Shown in pieces: positions 10,440-19,739 of a DNA stretch of 64,000 nucleotides. Below the pieces are notes generated by a model. The model was not told where the DNA came from. It was given only the letters and a program-made list of their open reading frames with translations, and searched no databases. Where the stretch lies: positions 124,014,123-124,078,122 of the forward strand of contig NC_088202.1 of the NCBI RefSeq assembly GCF_037126465.1, read 5' to 3'. The stretch is from Ornithodoros turicata (taxonomy: Eukaryota; Arthropoda; Arachnida; Ixodida; Argasidae). The translations under genes were made by a program, and so were the position numbers. Numbering within the stretch: position 1 is the first letter of the stretch; the number at the start of each line of letters is the position of its first letter.

Positions 10440-12503
10440 TATGTTCGCGGACCATGGTCGGCGTTGTCAAGCCCAGGCACGGCCCAGTACCTGTATTCCT
10501 GGACGTTAAACGTGTGTTCGATACCTTAATCTAGGGTCATCTTATCACAGCATTGCAAAGCAGAAGTGTTGATGGGCGCATGGTATCATGGATAGGAGAC
10601 TTCCTGGAGAACAGGAGGATCTTCATGCGGACAGAGAATGGTTCGAGCCAGAAGCACACTATGACACTAGGTGTTCCACAGTGAAGTTCCCTCAGCCCTG
10701 TGCCATTTAATATTGCACTAAGTGATCTCTCGAAGCTCCTCCCTGGTATGTAGATGATGTTTGCATATGGACGTCAGGCAAAGCTCGACCGCGAATACAA
10801 CAGCGACTTCAGAAAAAAACTTGACACTGTAGTCGACTATACCTGGCGGAACGAGGTATGGATGTGTCGCCGGAGAAGACAGTCGTCCTGCCCTCTACAC
10901 GTGAAAGTCAAAAACGGTTCCCGTAGGCTTGGGAACCTGTACTCCAGACATAGTAAAGGAGCACCACTTTCTGGGCGTAATTCTGGACGCCGGCTCGATT
11001 TGGACGCCACACATCAAGAAAATCACTTTGAAGGCAGAGGTTTACTGCATCATCGTGCGTTCCTTGCGCGGCATGAGATGGGGAAGTTCCTGTTAGTCTC
11101 TCTTACGACTACATAGGTCCTTGGTGCGGCAGACGGTGCTATACTCTCTGCCTGTCCTTCATGGGCTCTCGAAGGCATCAGAACTCGTGTTTCAAAGAGC
11201 ACTTGCCCGAAGCTTACGTGTTGTGCTGGGTTTACCTCGAGCAGCTTCCGACAGTTGTGTGTTTGTGGAAGGAAAGGAACTTCTCGTACAAGCTTTGCGG
11301 ATGCAAGAAACACTGCGCCACTATCCGCGCCTTGTGACCTGTCATAGAGAGAGAGAGAGAGATACATGACGACGATGATATGGGACCCGTCATAGGAAAC
11401 ATCCACTGGTTCGGAGGATTAGGAGCCGGCGTCATTGCTAGTTTTATAAGCTCGTCGCTGAATATGAAGAACAAGCTCCCTGTACATTTCATGCCATCTG
11501 CACCCCCTGCGGTTTGCGTCATAGACATTACGTTCACATGTGGTTTTTTCTTTATGTGCCTTGCGTTATAAGTAAGCGAGCTACGAATCCATCCTTCTGT
11601 GATTAACCAGTGTGTCCTGAGCATGATGGCAGAGTTCCATAGCTGTCATATCCATGTCTACACGGATTGATCCTGCACACATGACACTTCCTCTTCCGCC
11701 TTTGCGATTCATGACATCAGCATTGAAAGGCATTTCCGGTTATCCCATGTATCGTCATCCGCTGCGGCAGGACTCTATGCAATTATCTGGGTCCTTAGGT
11801 ACATAAAGACAGCAAATCCCAATATTTGGATCCTCTACTGCGACAGCAAAGTCGCCCTGTCTGCGCTTCGTGCACATGACCCGCACTCGTCGTGCGCTTC
11901 ACTGGTGTATTCCTTGACGCTGTTGTCCAGGGTTATTACGAGATTGTGTTCCAGTGGTTACCTGGTCACTGTGGCATCTCGGGAAACGAAAAGGCGGACT
12001 CCTTCGCTGCAGAGGGGCATTGTATACGAAGATCACATCCCATTCCTTTCCCAGCATCAGATGCACGTCCGTTACTGCGCAGCGTTGCACAAGACGTTTC
12101 CCGTCGACTATGGTTCTCTGACAATGGGACTGACCTGACTCAGCTGCAGCAGCTGGATCCCAACTTACGATTCTGCATCCCCAACCGCATCTCTCGTTCG
12201 GCAGAGACGCTCATCCGTCGTCTTCGCCACAGGTGTCCCGTTTTGCCGGCGTGTGCTTTACAAAATGGGCTGGTGGACTCTCCAATGTGTCTCGTGAATG
12301 GTGTAGTGGATGACGTCAACCACGTATTGCTCGAGTGTAGACGATTTACGCCGAAGAGAATCGCTTCTGACTGGTGTTTCGCGCATGACAGATACCCCGG
12401 TTTTCTCGCCCTGCTCTTGGGTCACTGGGACAGCCCCCGCAATCAAAGCCTCCCTTTGTTCTCCTGGACCGGACTGGACTCAATATTGAAATGCGAGCGA
12501 TGA
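10440..12503 (+). mobile_element. LINE ORF2 piece: reverse transcriptase, RNase H, C-terminus
   Basis: Broken reading frames show, in order: RT motif A (VFLDVKRVFDTL), motif B (LGVPQ then LSPVPFNI), the catalytic box YVDDVCIW at about 10750, a thumb-like stretch (LHGLSKASELVFQRALARSL), RNase H pieces (HVYTD near 11665, CDSKVALSAL near 11840, FQWLPGHCGISGNEKADSFA near 11960), and a C-terminal domain with SRSAETLIRRLRHRCP and DDVNHVLLECRRF. Many frameshifts and stops make it inactive. The layout with RNase H fits I-clade LINEs. The other unit has the same piece at 52700-54774, where the catalytic box reads YADD. Confidence 0.82.
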
Positions 12504-12648
12504 ATTCCGCACACAAACTATAAGACATCTGACGGTGACGGTCTTTTTCTTTTCTTTTTTTTTTCTGTGTTCTTCTATTTTTTGTTGTAATCTCGGAGTG
12601 TGCTGCGGTTACGCAAAGCTGGCGATGGAGCAGGTAGCGCCTTTAATG

Positions 12649-12801
12649 CCCAAGCAGCAAAATGTACTGAAAGTCGAGTGCAATCAGGGTGGACGGGTAG
12701 GTGGAAGGCCTTGAACAGACTCGTGAAACTAAAGAACAATGATAAGACACATACCGTCCACCCCTATTGCACTCGACTTTCAGTACATTGTGCTGCTTGG
12801 G
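12649..12801. mobile_element. 153-bp hairpin MITE, CCCAAGCAGC ends
   Basis: Inverted repeats of about 48 bases begin CCCAAGCAGCAAAATGTACT, with a short loop of GTGAAACTAAAG-type sequence. The second duplication unit lacks it: TTTAATGGCTGCTG runs uninterrupted near 54908. The flanks here share only TG, so the target duplication is 2 bp or not defined. Superfamily not assigned. Confidence 0.82.
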
Positions 12802-13139
12802 TGGCTGCTGAAAGTTCTAACCTTTACCCCCTTTTCATTTTCTTTCTTTCTAATCTATATGTAATCTAATCTAACGTTTTCTAATGGCACGTAACCGAAC
12901 TAGAAAAAATGCCACGATGTCGACGACGCAACACAGATACGGCTTTTCGACACCTTATTTTACATCACGGTAGCCTGACCCCTCAAATAATGTTTAACCA
13001 TTACAATCCCGACGAACAAAGCGGCAGCAACAGCGATGCGAATAATATGACGAAATAAATTCGTGCAGCGGTAGTGCGTCTCGACGATGTCGAATGAAAT
13101 GCTATTTCTACTGCAACCACCAGGCAATCATTCTCTCTC

Positions 13140-13160
13140 TCTCAGTGTGGTATAGGGCTC
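13140..13160 (+). promoter_or_regulatory. Candidate core promoter of gene B exon 1
   Basis: A CT-run followed by TCAGTGTGGTATA lies about 250 bases before the ATG of exon 1. The same block precedes the first exons of gene C (about 28550-28572, CCGTGTGGTATA) and gene D (about 55245-55267). TCAGT fits the arthropod initiator pattern. No mapped transcript supports this. Confidence 0.25.
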
Positions 13161-13391
13161 CGGAGAACGCGACACGTGCCGAGGATTTTCCGTTCGCGTT
13201 AGCGGTTGCGCCGCTTAAAGCATTACTCCAGTACCTGTTGCCGTTCTGCAGAAAACATCGTTTATCTATATCGGATAGTGGCTTTTGCGAGCAGAATACG
13301 GTGCTTCCAATCGCGCTTTCAGGCGGACGGTTCGCGATTGTGTTTCCACAGTGTTGACGAAGTGCGTCAGGTAGCGCACACCTTCTTCGAG

Positions 13392-13465
13392 ATGCAGCTG
13401 CCGGGTTTGTTCACCGTGCCGGACTGGGTAGTTTTCAGTGTTACTGCAACTGTACTGCTGTACCT
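13392..13465 (+). CDS. Gene B exon 1 (membrane-anchor exon)
   Basis: ATG followed by QLPGLFTVPDW and a hydrophobic run ending LLYL, then donor GTAAGT. The 74 bases leave phase 2, exactly matching exon 2 (19740), which continues YAARHRNYWK. The anchor followed by a Tyr/Arg-rich segment is the usual start of a microsomal P450. Upstream sequence is conserved in genes C and D. Confidence 0.75.
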
Positions 13466-13988
13466 GTAAGTAGGAATGGCTATGATCCTTTTTTCTTGTC
13501 AATGCTTGCAGCGATGTATCACCGCAACTAAGTGCTTTTGAACTCGCTTCGTACAGTCTATTTCCACCTTCCACGCACTGCAGTACTCATACTTTATAAT
13601 AAAAATTACTTTCCATGTATACTGTCATCCGGGAAATTAGAATGGAACAGAGGGAGTTAGAAAAGAAAGAAATGGAGCAAAGAACTGTTACGTGCAACGG
13701 CCATTCTGTTTTAATTGTTAGAAGTCGCAAAGATTTCTGTGTCTAGTACATTGAAACACTGTTTTTTTAGAACGCCTTGTTATCTGTTCTGTTGTGAGTC
13801 ACAAGTTACACGGTTAAAGGTAACGATTCCGAAACTATCCAGTGTCAATAAAGTCAGCTTGTTGTTTCTCTCTGATTTTTCCATTTCTTTTTGGGAGTTT
13901 AAACTCTAGGCGAGGGCGACAGTACAGTGTGTAAATCAGAGATAATTTCAGTGGTCCTGAACACTGCAATGTTCAAATCGTTTGTGAC

Positions 13989-14809
13989 CATAGGTGGGGA
14001 AGTTACTTTTATTTTGTACTGCACTACCGTTACTCACTACGTTTTCAAGAAGTAACGCGTTACGTTATTCGTTACTATTGTGGTAATAGGTAACGCTGTA
14101 CTAACGCCGTTACTTTTGCATTACTTCACCAGTTGTCCTCATAATATGTACCATTTGTTGTTGAGTCACATAAGTGCATTCCGCAAATAAATACAAGCAA
14201 CGTTGAGCACAAACAAGGGTCACGCATGACCACAACATATATGTACGATTTATTGCAACGCAGAAGTAGTTGATGTAATTTTCATCTTCGCTAGTTTGGC
14301 TGAGAGGACGCCTAATGACCAGTGAGTGCACACAGTACAAATCCAAACAGCCAATCACTTGGTACTTTGTTACTTGTTCAGAGGGTAGAGGATATTTTTC
14401 TGTCGCTTTTGTCCCATTCGTCCGAAAAATACCAGAGGGAGTGAAAAACAGAGGTAGTAAACAAAGGTGACATCTCAACCACGGTAGGTTAATGATCATT
14501 CTTTTGCGTTCTTCGTGGGTGCCGACGTGACAGTCTTGTCATTGTTGAAGATGAATAGAAAAAATCGGGGATTTTCCCGGCTTCTGCAGGCACGGTCCTC
14601 GCTCATGCTTTCAAGTTTAGACGATGAAGCAACGTTCCCGAACACGCAGTAACGCATAACGCCGTTACGCGTCAGTTAGTAAAAATGTAATGTCGTTACG
14701 TTACTCATTACTTCTCTCCCAAATGTAATGCATTAGCATATTTCGCTACTCGAATGTAACGCGTTACCTCTAACGCACTACTTTGTAACGCGTTACTCCC
14801 CACCGTATG
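13989..14809. mobile_element. hAT-like element rich in GTAACGCGTTAC, 821 bp
   Basis: Ends read CATAGGTGGGGAAGTTAC and, reversed, CATACGGTGGGGAGTAACG. The flanks TTTGTGAC (13981-13988) and GTTGTGAC (14810-14817) fit an 8-bp duplication with one change. Both subterminal zones repeat GTAACG/CGTTAC palindromes, which may be transposase binding sites (inference). The middle has a minus-strand open frame (14110-14499, 129 residues) without recognisable domain. The counterpart is at 56101-56921; the paralogous place before gene C (near 29385) lacks it. Confidence 0.82.
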
Positions 14810-14897
14810 GTTGTGACGGATAACATATTTTCTCGAAGCGTTTTTCATATTTTCGGTACCAGACTTGGAAAGGCAGCTTATCTGTTCCTTTTGACAA

Positions 14898-15037
14898 AAC
14901 ATGATTAAGAACGCGGAGGGACAGGGACGAACACACACAGGCGTTCGCCTCCGAGTGTGTGCTTCTTCTTCTTCGTCCCTGTCCCTCCGCGTTCTTAATC
15001 ATGTTCCCAACCAACACGCTCTACACCTTCTCGCACC
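14898..15037. mobile_element. Hairpin insertion with 11-bp target duplication
   Basis: A 140-bp insert between two copies of CCTTTTGACAA (14887-14897 and 15038-15048). It starts with a near-perfect hairpin: 34-base arms (14898-14931 and 14972-15005, containing GCGGAGGGACAGGGACGAA and its complement), a loop with CACACA and GTGTGTG, and a 32-base C-rich tail. An 11-bp duplication does not fit common DNA transposons and suggests target-primed insertion. No tRNA boxes, no A-tail. Counterpart: 57010-57152. Confidence 0.72.
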
Positions 15038-15425
15038 CCTTTTGACAAGTCAGGCGGAGTATTTAAATATGGAATTCTACACGTACCGTCCGGTCACGCA
15101 ATGACTACATCGCTCCCGTTCGTTGTGTGTATTTTTACTTTATGGTATTTCATGATAGTTGCGGTAATTTCTGTTCAGTGCTGCCCTTCATAATATTGTC
15201 TATGGTCAACGCAGCCCGCGACTCGATTTGAGTTTGACGCCCCTGGTACCGCAAAAAGAGACGTAGAATAAAAAAAAATAGAAAAAGAAGGGAACTGTCT
15301 GCGGATAATGCTTAGCTCAAAAGAGCGTATTACACCACAAAGGTAACTGTACAACAACTCCACGTGCGTATCTCTCCACAGTATAGCCTTGGGGGATCCA
15401 TTAATTTGACATTGAGGGAGGCAGG

Positions 15426-15500
15426 ATGCCGCTTGCTCGGATTCTTCGCTCTGCCGGAATGGGTGATTTTATTCGCGACAACCCTTGTCCTCCTGTACAT
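15426..15500 (+). pseudogene. Second first-exon candidate of gene B (frameshifted)
   Basis: Codes an alternative anchor LLGFFALPEWVILFATTLVL followed by LYM and a donor GTGAGA, with the same phase as exon 1. From its ATG the segment is 75 bases, one more than the 74 needed, because the start reads ATGCCGCTTGCTC instead of ATGCAGCTGCTC (gene C). The ATG is therefore out of frame with the anchor. An acceptor-like CTCTCCACAG at 15372-15381 opens a readable frame into the anchor, so use as an internal exon is possible. Confidence 0.55.
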
Positions 15501-16504
15501 GTGAGATCACATACGTGATGTTAGAATGCATTTAGCTGTGTTGTAATTGCATTCTGACACAGCTGTCGCCTAATTGTGATTCAGGTGCAAATTTATGCAA
15601 TATGTGCCGTAATTTCGCATTAGATACTTTTGAGTCAGGTACTACGACAAAAACGTTGTAGGTGTATGTGTCATAAAAGGTGGTTTCTGTTTGTCATTGT
15701 TGCGGTGAATTACCGCATCCCATCGGCATTCATGTAGTTGTTGTTGTTGTGTACATACGTCAGTGAGCGCGCATTTCAATGGGAAGGGTGGGCCCCGTAC
15801 CCCTGTAACTACCTGTAACCAGCACAGGGTCGAACACTTAGATATATGCAAAATAGCCTGCGGTGGGTGTAGCATTTTAATTATGTGTAAGCATGTGTGC
15901 GAACAATTGTAGGGTAAACAACGCTCTGGAAACCTGTAATCTCTGCAAGGTGACTGTCGCGAACGACACTTTAGAGGTGCAGTGCATTCAATTCAAATCA
16001 TTTTTTAAATAATCCTTTCGGTTGGGTGAGAGTAAAAAGCAGAACGCTTGACGAAGATTCTGCTCCCAAGAATACATCGTGCAGCAGCGTTACAGAGAAT
16101 GATACACAAGAACAATAGAAATTCACTTAATCCATGGATATAAAGAAATGGCACAATTCCTGTTTAGAGAACACGAAATGGTCTACCGCAGCACCTATAA
16201 ACTGAATAAACAAAGACGCCGACATGCGTACTGTAGTGCGTGTTTCCTGTAGTTCTACATATCGGTATCTACATGCCCCAGTGCTGCCTTGCTGACCTTT
16301 CCCCTTTTATCCTTCCTTTTCCGTTTTTAATTTTCTGTCAATAAATTCCCGGCCCCCATTTGTTCGTTTGCGGTTGTGGCCGATTGTATACGACATGATC
16401 GAGATGCCATTCCCGTACACGTGCTCAATAATTCCTCGTTCTCCTCACTCCTCTCCTCCCAATGGCGCTGGTGCTAGTCAAGTGCTTCGTGAGGTGATGT
16501 CAAC

Positions 16505-16600
16505 CGGCCCGGTTTAGAGGTCGAATCCCGGCATCGGCTGTGCCGTCTGGATGTTTTCCTTTTTCTCCTTCTTTTTTTACGGCTCCCTGCAGAGCCAGTC
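16505..16600 (+). mobile_element. SINE-like fragment with box B
   Basis: GAGGTCGAATCCCGGCATCGG resembles the tRNA T-arm/box B, followed by a pyrimidine-rich stretch (TTTTCCTTTTTCTCC). The box A half is missing. The same fragment lies at about 31070-31140 and 59558-59650. SINEs with tRNA promoters are described from ixodid ticks; family membership here is inferred. Confidence 0.4.
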
Positions 16601-16691
16601 CAGGACGCACAATCCCGGTGAACATCATGTCGCCACCCCACCTGGCAGGCAGACTTCTCCGTAATAACTCGCCACCAACCGACCACTCATC

Positions 16692-17270
16692 ACCCTTGTC
16701 ATGCCGACTCCACATACGCCGCATGTGCGCCCAGCACACTCGCCTCTTCACTGAGAGCGCCGTCCCAGCCCGCACTTTCCTTCATTCCATCGATCCCAAC
16801 ATTGAGCTCACCATCCCACTGAGCCTCTCTCGAAGGGAGAGCTCACTCCTTCACCGCCTACGACTCAACGTCGCTAAGACCCCATCGCGCCAGTTCCTCA
16901 TGGGCAACATAGGTTCCCCACTATGCACGAAATGTGGTGTGGTGGCGGACACTACCCACCTCCTCCTGCACTGCCGCCTTTACTCCTCAGCCAGAGCCGC
17001 ACTTCAGCAACAGCTCACACACCTGGGCCTGCACCTCACGCTGCGGACCTTACTCGGCCCCGTGCAGCACGCCCGACAGTGCGCAGTCACCAGACTGCTC
17101 CTCCGTTACCTCGCTGCAAACGACCTACTGGTCGCCCTGTGAACCGGACTGTACCCGCCTGGGTACTCTCTCTCTGATCTTTTTTTTTTGAATAGCAAGC
17201 CGACACCCTGTCTGGCTGACCTTTCCCTCGTTCCTCTTCTTTGTTATCATTAAACATACCCCCCCCCCCC
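16692..17270 (+). mobile_element. 5'-truncated LINE 3' end with C-tail
   Basis: Carries the LINE C-terminal domain: residues RRESSLLHRLRLNVAKTPS, a CTKCGV...HLLLHCRLY zinc-binding pattern, and a stop at 17140-17142. A 3' UTR follows, ending TTAAACATA and a run of C. Flanked by CGACCACTCATC (16680-16691) and CGACCAATCATC (17271-17282), a 12-bp duplication with one change. The matching place upstream of gene C (36501-36512) has one uninterrupted CGACCAATCATC, an empty site. Counterpart: 59740-60318. Its 3' UTR resembles that of the LINE at 31172-35351. Confidence 0.85.
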
Positions 17271-17282
17271 CGACCAATCATC

Positions 17283-17817
17283 TACTAAACGGTTCGAGCG
17301 TCTGCGGTCAGAGCGCCGCTCCTCATCTGTCACAAACAAGTTTTCTACTGTAGCTGTAAGCTTGTAAAGATGATGGTACCTATCTACGTGGGGTCGGATC
17401 GATGATGACGGAATGTCCCGGAGCCCCGGATGCGCTCTTAACCCCTGGCCTCATTCCAGGACTGCCTGGATAGAACTGGCTAGCTGCTGCCTTGGCACCC
17501 AAAGGTAGTGGTGCATTGCCGTCGTCCACAGGCCGTTATATTATCCCCCGCCCCCTCATACGTGGACCGGTGCTTGCGGTTACGATTCGCGTCGATACCT
17601 TGGCGAGGAGAATGAGACTTTTTAGTGAACGAGGCAATTAAACATGGAAGGACAGAGACAACACAAGCCTCACAACGTCTAGTTGCACACTTTCGTTTTC
17701 GGAAGAAGCTCTTTCGTTAATGGAGAAGGATGCCGCCTGTAATGAGTGTGTTCGTCTGTGTGAATGTGGAAGTATGTAAGATTCTGGCGTGGCTCGGTAT
17801 ATGGTAAGAGAGGGTAG
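17283..17817. repeat. Diverged dispersed repeat block, copy 1
   Basis: No gene seen. Positions 17400-17545 (GACTGCCTGGATAGAACTGG, then a GTCGTCCACAGGCCGTTA block) are diverged from 18580-18720 (GACTGCGTCGATAGCACTTA, then GTCGCCCCCAGGCCGTTA). The stretch then runs into a conserved segment (GAAGGACAGAGACAACACAA) before the tRNA-like sequence. The same order recurs before genes C (36600-37050) and D (60420-60865). Confidence 0.5.
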
Positions 17818-17890
17818 CATGCATGGCGTAGTTGGTAGCATCCCTAACCGGCAATCAGAGGCCGTGAGTTCGAACCCCATTGCTGGTGCC
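17818..17890 (+). mobile_element. tRNA-like SINE head
   Basis: Box A TGGCGTAGTTGG (17824-17835) and box B GTTCGAACCCC (17868-17878) have normal tRNA spacing, and the segment ends GCTGGTGCC. The anticodon stem is imperfect here (CCTAA/TCAGAGG), but the copy at 37053-37125 pairs well with loop CCGGCAG. No 5' acceptor match. Best read as a tRNA-derived SINE or tRNA relic and not a working tRNA gene. Confidence 0.6.
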
Positions 17891-19739
17891 TTTTCTTCAA
17901 CTGCCAGCATTCATTTTAATAGGAGACTGAGGACGTCACGTGGATAAGGCATGGCACACGGTTTGCGGTTGTGGCAGCGGATGCAGCAGAATGATGGCGT
18001 GGACAAGTATGCTCTGATCCAGGCGGGTTTCAATGAAGAGCTGAAGCAGTGTCGGCCCAAGGCAATCCGAGTGCGAGAACAGTGAGCTCCAAGCATTGTC
18101 ACCAGGGATCTTATTATCGTCAAAGTATTCGACCCCGATTGCTTTGTCTGTCATTGGCCGTTACGTAAAGAATGGGTGAAGAACAGAAATGAATGACACG
18201 CGCCCTCATCCAGTCGAGCACTTGATCCTGCAATCTTCATGATAAAGTAGATGAATCATGAAGAGACAAGAGTCAAGTGGTCGACTATTGGTTTAGGGCA
18301 CGTGACAATCGTCGCTGCTCTTCAAGCCTTTTTCACGTAACGAGCAATGACAGGCGAGACACAACGTAATCGAGGCCGATTGCTTCAAGGAGAATGGGAC
18401 GCTGGGGTGTAGGATGACTACCTCGGGAGAACCATCGCGGAGCATGCATATGGTGGCCGGGAAGTGGGCTGACTGTGGTTTCCCTGCGGGTCCCCGGCAG
18501 AACGGTGGTGCTCGCCGCACGGTTCACCAAGTGTAGAAGTGATGGTCTCTCTGCATGAGCCCTGATGATGATGATGACGGGGAACCCACCTGAGGGCCTG
18601 ACGTTCTGGGCTTCTCAGCTCGTTGTGTCACTCCAGGACTGCGTCGATAGCACTTACAGCTGCCGTCTTTGCGCGAAGCAATAGTGGCGCGTCGTCGTCG
18701 CCCCCAGGCCGTTACGAGGTCGTCCTGTCTCAACAGCACTGCATCGTGATCGGGCAACGCCCTCTCAGTTTTGCCGATTTTTCGATGTGTTTTCTCCAGT
18801 TTAATCGTACTGCCGCAAGACACGTTCTAGAGAAGATACCATGGTCATTTTGATATAATAGACTCACTATACGTTTTTTGAACTATTGCCGGTTTGACGA
18901 ATTCAGCACGGTTTTGAGTTGGAGTTGGACGGACTAAAAATAATACGGAGAGGTTGAACTTGTCACCTGACAGGTTCTGCTACTCCGAGAAAACAAAACA
19001 AAAGAAAACAAAAGAAAAAAAGAGAGATGACTAGGCTAGGCTGTACGGCGCAGGGTTTTGAACAGCGCATGTAACAGAGCGAGTGTTTGGGTTGGATGGT
19101 ACTTGTTTCAATTAAAAACATATAAAAACTCCCAGTGGTGGGCAGGAGGTTTTGAACGGTCCTGTCGTTTCATTCACTATGCTTTGACCGTAGTCAAGTT
19201 TATCGCCGTGGAGCAGGGTGATGGGGGGGGGGGAGGTAATGGCATGATCAGCTCGCACACAAGTAGGCGTCGTTGCGACTATAGCGCACACACACACATG
19301 CACACACAAAAAGGACGGATGGAGGATGACGGGTGGAGACAAGTGGATGGTGCGTAAGTCCGTCGCGGATCGCAAAATTTTAGAAGGGTCGCCGTGGATC
19401 ATCCGAAGCTAAAACTTCCAAGAGGCCAACAGCGAGTCTTCTGGTGAATGGGGCAACATCTCGACAAGGGTTTTACGATCCATACGCGTGGGTGACGCAA
19501 CTACGAGGCGATGCTCTATGGAACCTAATGAGAATCCTCGTTGGCACTGCAACATCACCGTTGCCCTAGAATTGTTTGCTAATGACGAAATCGAAAGGGT
19601 CTTTATTTGACAAAACAAAGCTAGTTCAGCACATAAACGAGTTTTACTGTTCTATTTCGTTTTCTTTAATTGATATAATGTCTCTTTCACACAGCCAACC
19701 GTTACGTGTATGAAGAAAGCTATGTTCATTTGTGTGCAG
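17891..19739. other. Repeat-derived intronic sequence before gene B exon 2
   Basis: No exon recognised. Contains the second repeat block (about 18580-18770), a G-run (19222-19231) and a CA-rich simple repeat (19287-19308). Conserved with 60939-62792 and, more weakly, with 37126-38472. Confidence 0.5.

Noticed and set aside
14110..14499. 129-codon minus-strand frame as a host gene
   Set aside because: It lies wholly inside the GTAACGCGTTAC hAT-like element, and no domain is recognised.
16540..16691. N-terminal part of the LINE frame that starts at 16540
   Set aside because: The frame runs on by chance: the LINE insertion starts at 16692, after its target duplication, and the preceding codons belong to the older repeat.
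17818..17890. True tRNA gene
   Set aside because: Box A and box B are good, but the acceptor stem does not pair, position 33 is C in the best copy, and the sequence recurs inside a dispersed repeat block.
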